64,000 nucleotides of DNA from Megalobrama amblycephala (taxonomy: Eukaryota > Chordata > Actinopteri > Cypriniformes > Xenocyprididae), in assembly GCF_018812025.1 (NCBI RefSeq), contig NC_063045.1:19811420-19875419 (forward strand), read 5' to 3'. Numbering within the stretch: position 1 is the first letter of the stretch; every line of letters starts with the position of its first letter. This document shows, piece by piece, positions 48,360 through 58,991 of this stretch. Under the pieces are notes generated by a model. It ran no database searches and had not been told where the DNA came from. It saw nothing but the letters and a program-made list of their open reading frames with translations. The translations under genes were made by a program, and so were the position numbers.

Positions 48360-48586
48360 CCTCTTCATATGGGCCAGTGCGCCACTGCGCATGCGCGTTG
48401 CGGTGACTCGGGTCCATGTGTAGGCAGCAGCGAGGATCTTTATTTGGCGACCGGAGCGGCAGCGGGCAGGGCAGATAGACAGTGAGGGGATCCCCAGGAT
48501 AGTTTTACACCAAAATACTAGGGTAAATAACAACAACTATACGCGTGGAGGGCCCTCAGAAGACCAATAAGCGTTTCATCTTCTCA
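48360..48586 (+). promoter_or_regulatory. CpG-rich promoter and non-coding first exon of an unidentified gene
   Basis: A perfect NRF1-type palindrome TGCGCATGCGCG at about 48387-48398 sits in a CpG-rich block of about 130 bases, with no TATA box. Downstream are GGCGACCGGAGCGGCAGCGG and then a strong splice donor TCTTCTCA/GTAAGT (48586/48587). The one ATG in the presumed exon opens a short frame ending in TAG before the donor, so the exon would be untranslated. The direction is to the right, away from the THAP exon 1.4 kb upstream. It might instead be an alternative promoter of the same gene. Confidence 0.5.
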
Positions 48587-48592
48587 GTAAGT

Positions 48593-49998
48593 TCTTATTA
48601 AGAGAGATTGAGTGATACTGGAGGCTTTCAGAGTGTTTTGACTTCACATTAGCTTTGCTAGCAACTGGACTGTTGAGTTAAACAGAGGATTTACAAACTT
48701 AACCATCAATTACATCAAATTAATTTGACAGATTCCATCTAAATATATTGATACCGATACAATGCGATATAATAATCAACTTTAGAGAAGAAACTTCTCA
48801 GTTGTTTTCTTTTTGAGGAAAATAAACTAGTCATTTAGCTCGCCTGCTAATTGGAGTTGATGAGTAAGTCAGCATTAGCTGATGTTAGCCGGGTTAGCTA
48901 ACTAGTTTTGCTTCCTCAGCACTAAACTCACCGGGGTTTTATTTATTTAAGAAGTGGTTTGTTGCCACTGAGCTTTACCAAACTCAAACTCCTTTTTAAA
49001 CACAAGTTAAGAAATGTTGGATTTTATCATTAGATTATCTGTCAGAAATTGATGTGTTTATGACCATTGTATTGAATTGGGGTAATGCAGAGAAGTGTTA
49101 ACAGTTTAAGGGATATGGGTAGTTAAACTGACCCATTTAATCCGATATTCTCCCAGATAAGTGGGCACGTGTATTTTACTCCTTGAAAAGCCCAGTGAAA
49201 CAAACTTTATTATTATTTTTTTTAAAGTTATGAAAGTATGTGTTTTATTCCTGCTCACAATTGAAACCAATGGGAATCTACAGAGTTAAAATGGCACTGT
49301 TGGTCAATAAGACCCAAGAAGTTGAAAAACAGTAAAGCATAGATACACATACTGTAAGGCAATTTAACTTTCCCTTTTGACTTAATTGAACAGTACACTG
49401 AAATCTGCAGTTTTATTAAGTTTGTCAAAATGAGTCTCTGGGTTTCCCACTGCTCACAAATGTCTGCTTACATTATGTGTTGCGATTATGATTTATATGA
49501 GACAGAGCTGTCGTAATACTATTTTAATAATAGACCCTTTAAATATATATATACCAAATGTGGTGGTGGTATCTGTGTTATGACATGTTTTACATGCTTT
49601 CTTTTCTGGACCTTTGACACAGACTTCATTTTTCAGAGAGGGCAAACTGGTCATGTGATATTTACACCAGCCATGTAGAAGTGTTCATGTGAAACCAAGG
49701 CAGTCTGAACTTTCATTTACAGTGTCCACTGCTATTAGACGTTTAAATGGGTCCAAATGGGTTAAAGATTAAGAGTCGGTCTGCTTATTATGGTCATATT
49801 AGGTTCTATCATAGTACCATTTTTAAAAATTGTTGTCTGGTTTACGCTATTAGATTTGTGGCTAATAACATGTAAGCCGTCTGTTCAGAGGTTGAGACTA
49901 AGGGCAGAGTTCAGAGTTTCACTAGTTTAGGCTAGTTGTCCTACTGTTGATATTTCATGTAGTGTATCTTAATTTGATGTTTTTGACAATATTTACAA
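48593..49998. other. Intron-like AT-rich DNA
   Basis: GCTAGC/GTTAGC words cluster at 48650-48910, as often seen in first introns near promoters. Nothing else recognised. Confidence 0.45.
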
Positions 49999-50984
49999 CA
50001 CTACTGTTCAAAAGGTTTGGGTCAGAAAGATACATTAAATTGATCAAAAGTGACACTAAAGACATTGATAATGTTACAAAAGACTTCTGTTTCTAATAAA
50101 TGCTGTTCTTTTGAACTTTCTAATCAACAAAGTATCTTGAAAAAAGGTATCACAGTTTCCTTGGAAATATTACGCTGCACATCTGCTTCAACAGTAAGAA
50201 ATGTTTTTTTGAGCAGCAAATCAGCATATTAGAATGATTTCTCATGGATCATGTGACACTGAAGACTGGAGTAATGATGCTGAAAATTCAGCTTTTTATC
50301 ACAGGAATAAATTACATTTCAAAATATATTAAAATAGTAAACAGTTATTTTAAATTGTAATAATATTTCACAATTTTTACAATTTTTACTTAATTTTTGA
50401 TCAATTAAATGCAGCCTTGGTGAGCAGAAGAGACTTTTTTTCAAAAACATAAAAAAATTAGACTGGGTAAACCTAGCCTGATCTGCCGGCGATTTGATTT
50501 CTCCCGGCAACTCAGTCTGGAAACCCGTACATTCATTTCTACTGCTTCTGTTACACTTTTGCGGGAACCAATCCCAGACTGGCTTGTCCACCTTGCTCGC
50601 TATTGGCGGGTATAACACGATGACGATAGAGAAACGACGGCAAGCACGACCGTCAATCCAATTCCTTTTAACCTCTTGACAATGCTGAATGACTTCTTTA
50701 GTTTAGCAAACAAATCGCTCAAGTGGGTGTAAATACCACTCACTTTCATGTTTTTTTTTTTTTTTTTTTTTTTGCACAGCCTGCAAAAATCGCTCGATGC
50801 CATTGATCTGATTGGTTGAAGGGCTATCCAATTGCGTGAATAATGCTCTGTTGATCATGCCTCTTGTGCAGTAGAAAATACATACAGACACCCCAGATCA
50901 ATGTTCAATTTTAAATTGAGCTTGGTCTGGTGATAGCCAGACAATACAAAAATTGTACTAACCCCAAACTTTTGAATAGTAGTG
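49999..50984. mobile_element. Dispersed repeat of the CACTACTGTTCAAAAG family with a nested insertion
   Basis: Left end CACTACTGTTCAAAAGGTTT and right end CCAAACTTTTGAATAGTAGTG are inverted repeats of about 20 bases with few mismatches. The body matches the truncated copy at 13421 (CAAATCAGCATATTAGAATG, GACTGGAGTAATGATGCTGA). The element is interrupted at 50459-50945 by unrelated, GC-richer sequence. I know this family as very common in cyprinids; the superfamily is uncertain. Confidence 0.75.
50459..50945. mobile_element. Second element nested in the 49999 repeat
   Basis: It begins about GACTGGGTAAACCTAGCC and ends about CTTGGTCTGGTGATAGCCAG. The ends show a loose inverted relationship (CTGATCTGCC/TTGATCTGGGG region). 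It is GC-richer than the host repeat, and a T-run of about 23 lies at 50751-50773. The host repeat resumes afterwards with AATTGTACTAACCCCAAACT. The target duplication is unclear. Confidence 0.5.
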
Positions 50985-51890
50985 TTTTAAATAGTTTCTG
51001 ATGTCAACTTTCCAAAAGGATTTTGTGTCGTTTATGTGCATGCTTGATTGTTTTATAATTATGTTCTGGTTAATAGTGTTCTAATGTTTGAACTCTGTAA
51101 ACATATACAAATGGACCAAAGAAGAATTTAGCATCTGTGTTGGTTATGAAATGCCAGTTGTTTCAATTCTGAGACTTTGGACTTGGTGTCAGTGTAACTG
51201 ACCGTCCGCTGTTTGTCAGCTCTGATGATGTATGATATCAGATGATATCATGATCCTGCTGAAATACTTGTGCCGTTTCTCATGGTGGAGCAGAGGTGTA
51301 GTTAGAGGTTGGTCTGCACGGGTGTGGTGGCTTAAGTTGTTTTGTCTGAAGGATAACTTGAGGTGGCTTTTTGTAAATAAATTGGGTGGGACCAATTTAG
51401 TGTCACTAGAAACCACCAAATATAATCATACTACATAAAAAATGACTTGCAAACTCTTTGATTTCCGCCCTACCACAAAGAATTTCCCAACATGCTCCTG
51501 TCGGTATGTGCCGGGTGTTGTCGAATCCTGGCGTACCATGTTGAGCGTCTATTAGGCAACCAGCTAAGCCACTTGGCACCACTCATGTGAGTCGTAGTGG
51601 GCATGTCTCTCAGTCTCATGCCACGCCAAGGACAAGCCTGAATACCAGTGGGGTTCTCCATGAGACTTGTTAATGAATAATAGTTTTGTTTTCAAGTATA
51701 AATGAGGGCTGGGTGTCATATTTAGGATTGTCAGAGATGCATTAATCTGTACCTGAGAAACACACCAGAGCCGCTGTATCTGAGATGGTGGCTGCTGGTA
51801 AACAGGAAGGGCTGGAGACTGATACATGGTCACTGCAATCTAGCAAGATCTTTTTAGTGTTCTATCTCAACTTCCTGATAACGTCAGATG
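50985..51890. other. Non-coding stretch
   Basis: A word of 27 bases (TAGGCAACCAGCTAAGCCAC...) at 51553-51579 recurs with two changes at 52016-52042. Otherwise no gene or clear repeat. Confidence 0.4.
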
Positions 51891-51896
51891 AGAAAA

Positions 51897-52660
51897 GTCA
51901 GGGGAAGCTCGTTTACATGGACTCCTTTTGTTGAAATCATTCCGATTGATGATTCTGAACTTAGTGTTTACGTAAAAGCTAAATAAAGTGATTGGGTTGA
52001 TGTGTGCCCAATCACTAGGTAACCAGCTAAGCCGCTTGGCACAAGCTGTCACAAGCTTCAAATCGGAATTGATTTTTTGACATGCGCTCAATGCACGAAT
52101 ATACAGAGTTACCTGCTGTTTGCGCATACTAATCATCCTTTTACCATTGTTTCTTTTGTTTTTTAAAAAGCAGACTTAATATTTATCTATTTTGGGTCCT
52201 AATTAGGAGACGACAAGCACATGAATTGTTGTATGACTCTGCTTATATTTATCAAGCAGTAAAAATGGCCATTTCTGCGCCCAAAACAAGGTATCTGTGA
52301 ATGAGAATCAGAAGGACTAGTGGAACGATGTCCTGCACCACTTCACAGATGATGAGTGGAAGGGGAAATTTAGATTGACATGAGTCATTTCTGACACTTC
52401 ATTCAACAACAACAACAGCTCGTTCTGTGTGTCATACGTCATTAAGCCATTTCTACATCTTTACACATGCTCAGAACTTCCCAGTTTTGGTTTTTCAGTC
52501 CGATCAAGTGTTTACATTAGATTGGATTAGAAAAGTTTTAAACCACCCCTTACAATCTGAAAGAAATTAATAAAACGTCCCATTATGTGACTTTTTTTAT
52601 TCTGACTGTGCTGCTAGTTTGATTACAGTTGGATTATTAGGACCTAATACTAGCCACATT
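51897..52660. mobile_element. PIF/Harbinger-like remnant, copy 1
   Basis: Aligns with copy 2 over the words AAAAAGCAGACTT, TTTATCTATTT, GGGTCCTAATTAGGAGA, AAAACAAGGT and CGATCAAG. On the plus strand the segment at about 52330-52380 reads VLHHFTDDEWKGNFRLT, resembling the short pre-catalytic region of PIF/Harbinger nucleases (W-x-NFR). Frames are broken on both sides and no catalytic triad is visible, so it is a dead fragment. Confidence 0.5.
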
Positions 52661-52765
52661 TACATGTACACTTTTTGTTTCAATCGATGATTGGGATTGA
52701 TGAATCTCAACATAGTGTTTATATGAATGCTGAAAAAAGTAATCGGGTTGATGTAGGAGTTTGTC

Positions 52766-53815
52766 CAGGGCTCCAGACAAAAAAACTCATTAAGGAGCCA
52801 TTGGCCAGCTGGGGCTTGAGGCGCGGTCGAGGTGAAAGGAGGAGCTAATCGTAGTCAGGTGATGGTCTACACGCTGAAATGGGTTGGGTTGTGTGACGTT
52901 TGATCAAGGGAGGTGTGTTTAAGGGCGGTTTTTAGATCAGCGCTGTGGAGCTAGCAGACTGACAGTGGAAATGCAACTTGATTTTGGCCTCGATGCCTAA
53001 GGTCTGTGGCCACAGGCCCAGCCCGGCACGCTGTTAGCCCTGGCTCGCACTGGCCCGACAGTGGAAAAGCGGCTAATGAACTTAAAATTTTAAATGACTT
53101 ACTTTTAGTCATCCTGTTGTGTTCGGAGCTTCGGAGCATAATGAATCAGCATGTCGAATCAGCGGTTCGGAGCGCCAAAGTCACGTGATTTCAGCAGAAT
53201 CATGATTCGACACGCTGATTCATAATGCTCCGAAGCTTCCTGAAGCAGTGTTTTAAAATCGGCCATTACTAAATTATTTTATTAATTATTTATTAATTAT
53301 CATTATTTATTTATTTATTTATTTATTTTTATTTTTTGGTGCACCAAAAATATTCTCGTCGCTTTAGAATATTAATATTGCATTGTGTGTGTATCTGCAG
53401 TCTGTAGAGCCGGTTTCCCCTTTTGAATGATGAATTTATATGAAGAAATAGGCAGTTGTCTCCTTTACGCAGGAGCAGACCGGCGTGTTCAAATGCAGCT
53501 GTTTTGCAGGCGACGCGAGGCAACAACACAGACGGCTTTCATCAGCCCTAGTTCTTTGGCATGTGAAATTTTTCCCTACCTGTTCATATTTCGGCACTCT
53601 AACTCAGTGAAACATTCTTACGCAGCATCTCATTTAATTACGTCAACACAGCAAATGACGTGATAGGCTACTGGTCATGGAACATGCAAATAACGTGCAA
53701 ATTTTACAGTCATAACGTGTGAATTTGTATGGTAGCGACCTCAACAAATATATCACTTGCAAATTAATATTTTTAGTTGCAAATGCAACCATTTTAGGCG
53801 CAGTCTGGAGCCATG
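52766..53815. mobile_element. hAT-like element (about 1.05 kb) inserted in copy 2
   Basis: The left end CAGGGCTCCAGAC and the right end complementary to CATGGCTCCAGACTGCG are inverted. The sequence precisely breaks the alignment of copy 2 to copy 1. I did not find a clean 8-bp duplication, so the superfamily is inferred from the CAGGG-type terminus. No transposase frame. Confidence 0.55.
53112..53340. mobile_element. Foldback-type repeat fragment with 33-bp arms
   Basis: Arms CTTCGGAGCATAATGAATCA... (53129-53161) and its complement (53205-53237) differ at only two or so positions and are separated by about 43 bases including AGTCACGTGA. The following AGCAGTGTTTTAAAATCGGC is part of a repeat I know as widespread in cyprinids. 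It lies inside the 52766-53815 element. Confidence 0.6.
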
Positions 53816-54679
53816 TTGTCACAAGCTTAAAATCGGATTGAATCGTTTGACATGCGCTAACCATCCCCATTTTCTTTTTTTTTTAAAAAGCAGACTTGGT
53901 GTTTATCTATTTCGGGTCCTAATTAGGAGATGATGAGCACACGAGAAGCTTATATTAATCAAGCAGTAAAGACGTCCATTCCCGTGCCTAAAACAAGGTG
54001 TCTGCAGATTGGAGTCAGAAGCAGCAAGCACTTGTGGGACATCGCTGTCCTCTACCAATTCACAGACGATGATTCGAAAGAGAATTTTAGACTGACACTA
54101 CAATCATTTATTATATTCAACAACAGCAGCTCGTTCCGTCAGTGCATCATTACGCCATTCCTACGTCATTACAGATGCGCAAAACTTCCCATTTCGTTTT
54201 GCAATCCGATCAAGCGTTGACATGTTCTCACAATCAGATTAGAAAAGGTTTGTCCTACCCCTCTCAATCTTGAAAGAAATTTCAATTTGTTTGGGCATTT
54301 ATTATTCTGATTGAGGTTTTTACATTAGGAATGTCAATTTAAACAAATTCCCATGATCGATCGTCGTTTAAATTAATGATCAATTAATTGATTAATCGTT
54401 TGCCTTAATACTGCAATATGCGTCTACTGCAGTGGCTTATAGTCAACAGCATGACAGGGTGTGCAAATGCTGCTCAAAACACCATGTTCCTCACCAAATG
54501 AATGAGAAGGGTTTTAATTTAAAAAAAGGGCTAGTAGGATTGTAAAATGAGTTGATGTGATTGATAATTTATCAAATTACTTATTTAATAATCAAATATA
54601 ACAACTAATGCAACGTGTCACCAATGCCACCTCAGATGCGTGCTTGTCAGAATGTACTCCTGTTGTGAACGTGCACTTC

Positions 54680-54899
54680 CTGGAACAACGCGCTGAAAAC
54701 GAATTCATTAAATGTTCTCATTAATGTTACGTAATATGACAGTCCCATAGTTATTATTAGTCGTGCATTGCTGTTTGAGCTGCGAGAGCCGCGCGCTGGA
54801 TGAACACCGGTAAACTGGAGCACTTTGCTTGTGCGTTAATTAACTCAAAGAAACGCATCCTTTAAACGCAGATTAATCATTTATATACAAAATAAACAT
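54680..54899. repeat. Direct repeat unit A inside the outer hAT element
   Basis: Shares with unit B the words CTTCCTGGA-CAACG, ATGACAGTCCCA, ATTATTAG, CTGTTTGAGCTGC, ATCACCGG/AACACCGG, GCGTTAATT and ACAAAATAAACA, in the same order. Confidence 0.7.
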
Positions 54900-55242
54900 T
54901 AGGGCTGGGCGATATATCGCATGTGATTGTCACGCGCATTTCGTCAGTAAAGCCGGTTCCCTGATTACCGCTAAATCGCCATCACCTGCTTTCAAATGGA
55001 GCGGCATTTAATAGACAGAGCCGTATATCACTGACAAGCTACGCAATATCGCGTTCATTATCACAGATGAATCGCCTTCGATAATGAACGCGATATTGCG
55101 TAGCTTGTCAGTGAACTACGGCTCTGTCTATTAAATGCCGCTCCATTTGAAAGCAGGTGATGGCGATTTAGTGGTAATCAGGGAACCGGCTTTACTGACG
55201 AAATGCGCGTGACAATCGCATGCGATATATCGCCCAGCCCTA
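54900..55242. mobile_element. Hairpin hAT MITE (343 bp)
   Basis: Two arms of 163 bases (54900-55062 and 55080-55242) are near-perfect inverted repeats around a 17-base loop. The termini are TAGGGCTGGGCGATATATCG. ATAAACAT is duplicated perfectly on both sides (54892-54899 and 55243-55250). This is a textbook 8-bp hAT target duplication. The near identity of the arms suggests recent insertion or formation. It has no coding capacity. Confidence 0.9.
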
Positions 55243-55334
55243 ATAAACATAATATTACAACTTGTATCTGCACAAAATGACGCAAATGTAATAGTGAACT
55301 TGAACTTAAGTGCTATTCTGAATGTCATGTAGTG

Positions 55335-55610
55335 AACGCACTCTTCCTGGAGCAACGAGATGAAACGACTAAACAACAAATAAACCCAAATAATTCACAA
55401 TGTTTTATTACAATATTGTTCCCTTTATAATGTTATGCAATATGACAGTCCCAATCATAGTCATTATTAGTTGTGCATTTCTGTTTGAGCTGCATGCGCT
55501 GAAGCTAAAGATGATCACCGGCATGCTTTACTACAGCGTTAATTTTTAACCAAATGCATCCTATAAGAGATACATCAAATATAGATAGGCCTACACAAAA
55601 TAAACACAAT
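55335..55610. repeat. Direct repeat unit B inside the outer hAT element
   Basis: Diverged partner of unit A. With the hairpin MITE and its duplication removed, the period between units is about 355 bases. Confidence 0.7.
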
Positions 55611-55920
55611 ATTAAAACTTACATTTGCACAAAACAAAAGGCTGTGAATGCACATGCAAACTAGTCATGATGAAGGTGTAACTCTGACTGTAAAGTGGTC
55701 CCAAACATAACTCCGGCGTGCTTGCTTCATTTTCCCTCTTGTCTGCTTTACGTGTTTCGAGGTTGAGCAGCACGCACGCACGCAAATGAACCTGCTTAAT
55801 CGACGATCGCTAAGTTTTATTGATTAAATGTATTATCGACAATTAATCAATGGTCGGTTAATCGTTAACATCCCTAGTTTACATAGAGCATTTTCATTCG
55901 GATTGGACTTTTAAACCGAC

Positions 55921-56331
55921 TACAATAGGAATACAATGCAATGTTTTTTGAAAGACGCTTCTGTCTTGGCTGTAGACCAAAAGTACATGCCATTGTATTA
56001 GAGTTTGTGTGTTTCACTTTCAGCTGACTGTCATTATCAGTAAGGTGTGGTTTTATGTGGAGGGAATCCTGCCAGATAAAAAAATATTTATTGCTCATTG
56101 GTTTTCTTGGAAATCACCACCATTTTGTGGGGTTCATAAAAATGGAATTATGAAATAAACTATTACTTACTGTTACTATAAACTGTTTATTACTTGTTAA
56201 TTAAATAGTAAATAGATCTCTTTTTCGTTTCACAGATATTAGTTTTGAATTGGCACAGTTTGGAAATGTAAAATAGTGTCCTTTGTGCATATTTTATTAT
56301 TTGGTTATTGTTATTGGGGGGGAAATGGTTG

Positions 56332-56363
<32 letters not shown>

Positions 56364-57486
56364 GGGCATAATTAATCATTATAATTTCCTGAAGATCAAA
56401 ATCAAACGGTGACTTGCTTTTGAATTTAACAAAACAATTTTGAGTTGCTGACGATTTGTTTTGTCGTGTATTATATTAAGCTGTAAATTTAATATCATAT
56501 ACAGTATACTGTTAATGTATATCACTCTTCTTTGTCAACAGGTGTGTAATTTTTTTTTAAATACTTAAAAAAAATTAACTTAAAAATTAACTATTTTTCT
56601 TAAATATTTTAAGTTAAAATACTTTCTAGTATCTTAATTTAATATGCAGAAACAAGAGTACTTGGGGCTTATTTCGTTTACGAATGTTTGCCAAAACCTG
56701 ATAATTCAAAGTTTCATGTATAGAGTTGTTTAAATGATCAAAGATAATGGTTTGGTGGTGCAGAAATTAGGTTAACTTTTTAAAATAGCATACTGTTGCC
56801 CAAGCAAAAGCATGAAAATTGATGTAAAAATCAATTTCTAAAAAAAATTGTAACACCCTTAATTTCATAGATTTGTTAAAATGTATGTTCATGTTGTTAT
56901 TTAAAAAAAAACAAAAAACAGCAGAATAAGTTTTTTTTTATTCCCACATATTAACTATAAATGCTAAGAATTTAATTAACTAGTTTTGCTTCTGTTCATT
57001 TAGTTGTATTGTAGGCGGGTTAAGCTCACTTGTTTAGTAAGATTTTGCCAGGTTTCGATTTTTTTTTTTTTTAATCTTCTCTAATGTAAAACATATTGTG
57101 TAATTTTAAACTGCCGAATTTCTCTTTTTTTTATGCAACTCTTGTATAACTTTTAACTCTGCTCTTGCCATGAAAATAGCTTCCGCTGCTGACATGGCAT
57201 TAAAATTTCTACTACTACCACCAAAGACAGGTTTAGTAGAGCCCATGATAATGGTAAAACAGTCTTTGATTGTAAATCAAGGCTAGTGAATTCAAGTTCT
57301 TGAATTTCAAGTTGTAATCATGGTTGGAAGAGGAGAGGAAAATTAAGTTGTCTTGAGTAATAAACTGCATATTTATACTTCATACGTTTTTGTTTGTTTG
57401 TTTGTTTGTTTGTTTTAACCAATGCATTGAGTTGTGTTGGAAGGGGGCTTGTTATGAACCAAGAAGCTAATTCTGTGTTTTTCTAG
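55921..57486. other. AT-rich intron-like DNA
   Basis: Contains an ATT run (56334-56362), a T-run (57059-57072) and a GTTT run (57385-57415). It closes with CTGTGTTTTTCTAG, the acceptor of the next exon candidate. Confidence 0.5.
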
Positions 57487-57590
57487 AGTTTCTCCAGCAG
57501 TATTTTCCGCTGTGTGTCAAAGCTGGACTTTGCTGACGCGGCAACTCTGGAACTCTCTGTGTGCCGTAGTGACATGAATACACCGTTAAG
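57487..57590 (+). CDS. Candidate exon 2 of the gene starting at 48.4 kb
   Basis: The acceptor is TGTGTTTTTCTAG. A possible donor is TTAAG/GTATTC at 57591. After the 48586 donor, the first in-frame ATG of the open frame is at 57574 and gives only MNTPLR before the donor, so this would hold the start codon of a protein continuing beyond the window. If instead joined in phase 1 to the THAP exon at 47015, it adds about 16 residues (FLQQYFPLCVK inside) and a stop. Neither option is proven. The donor is weak. Confidence 0.3.
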
Positions 57591-58949
57591 GTATTCATCC
57601 AGGAGCGAAGACTTATGGGCCCTCGCACACTTTGGACACATTGGGGCTTATTTGTTTTTCCCTATATGTCCATTTTGCTCCAGCATAGAAGAGATGTTTG
57701 TGATGGTATTCAGGTCCTAGATACGGCTTGATTTTTTTTGTTGCCCGTCTTATTGTCCGCCATGTGCAAATCGTAAATCTGATCGCTTGGTAAAGTAATA
57801 GCACACCTCTCCTCAACAAACTGCATGATTTATTGTATGGTACACACTAGTGTACACCACAAATGAGTAAAATAAGATGTCGTTGCAAAGTTCAGAATCA
57901 TGTCTGGGGTAATACGCTTCAATATTTGATCAAAATGCAGAAGTTTCCAAGATCAGACCAAGCCAATCCACTTGTTTCCTCTGTCAGTTCTTGTTGATCT
58001 GGCTCTCAGCCCGACACACCAGAGAGATTAACTGCAGAATCCGGCTGCCATTCAAAATAAGTTCTTCAATCTAAATTAAGTCTTCAGCCGATTAGTTAAG
58101 TTTGACAACGGGATTATGAAGGTGAACTGTCCGTATGGATTTGTTCATACATCCTGGATTTGTAACAATCAAATAGCTCTCATAGACCTACAATTTTTGA
58201 GTAGGTATGTGATTTTTACAGTCAACTAGCTGATTGGTTACTTTAACCAATCTTAATACTTGTATATAATTGAGCTGGTTTGCATTTGTAAAGTTGCCAC
58301 ACCATTTTAAAAATGCAACATTCATGCGGGGTGTTAAAAAAAACGGCAGCAACAGCGTTTAAAAGGGAATGAATTTAGACACAACTTTTTCAAGAGGGGT
58401 CTTTTTGCATGCTAATTAAACCACACAATATAATTAGGCTAATTGGATGTGTTTCTTAGGCGTTTACAAGATCAGTGCCTTTTTAAAACATTTTTAAAAG
58501 GATTATTTTTTACTTAAAAATGCAACACTTGTGACATGATGTTCAATCTGTTTGAATGTGTTCGTCTATGGCAGTCGTGCTTTAAAGGGATTTAACCTCA
58601 AAGATGACTTCTCTGAAATCGTTTTACTATCATCTTTTAGCATGCTAATTTAAAATATCGAAGTTGAAAAAATACAAGTTGACCTCACTAATCAACAAGT
58701 AATTCGTCTTGACAGTCCCTAGTAATTACTGTAAATTAAACTCACTTTGGTGCCATGATGCTGGTTATTCTTATCTACCAATTTGACTATAACTGATTTG
58801 AAGACCAGTATTGTAAATGTGTATGCGTCAGTGTACATTTGCACTCTAGTCTGTTTGAGATCACAGTGGGGGATGGGTAGATGCGCGTGTGTGTGTGTGT
58901 GCGTGTGTGTGTGCGTGTGTGTGTGCGTGCGTGTGCGTGCGTGTGTGTG

Positions 58950-58991
<42 letters not shown>

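Larger units (their letters stand above)
54326..55876. mobile_element. Outer hAT element (1551 bp)
   Basis: It starts TAGGAATGTCAA and ends at the complement of TAGGGATGTTAACG, flanked by TTTTACAT (54318-54325) and GTTTACAT (55877-55884), 8-bp duplications with one mismatch. Subterminal GATCGTCG/CGACGATC words support the inverted ends. Inside are two diverged direct repeats and a nested hairpin element. No transposase frame. Confidence 0.75.
52655..55920. mobile_element. PIF/Harbinger-like remnant, copy 2, split by two insertions
   Basis: It restarts the head of copy 1 (TTTACATG, GATTGATGA, ATAGTGTTTA, GGGTTGATGT), is interrupted at 52766-53815, resumes with GTCACAAGCTTAAAATCGG, keeps a 97-codon open frame (53930-54220; FTDDDSKENFRLT inside), and is interrupted again at 54326-55876. 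The remainder after 55877 is short. The boundaries are approximate. Confidence 0.45.
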
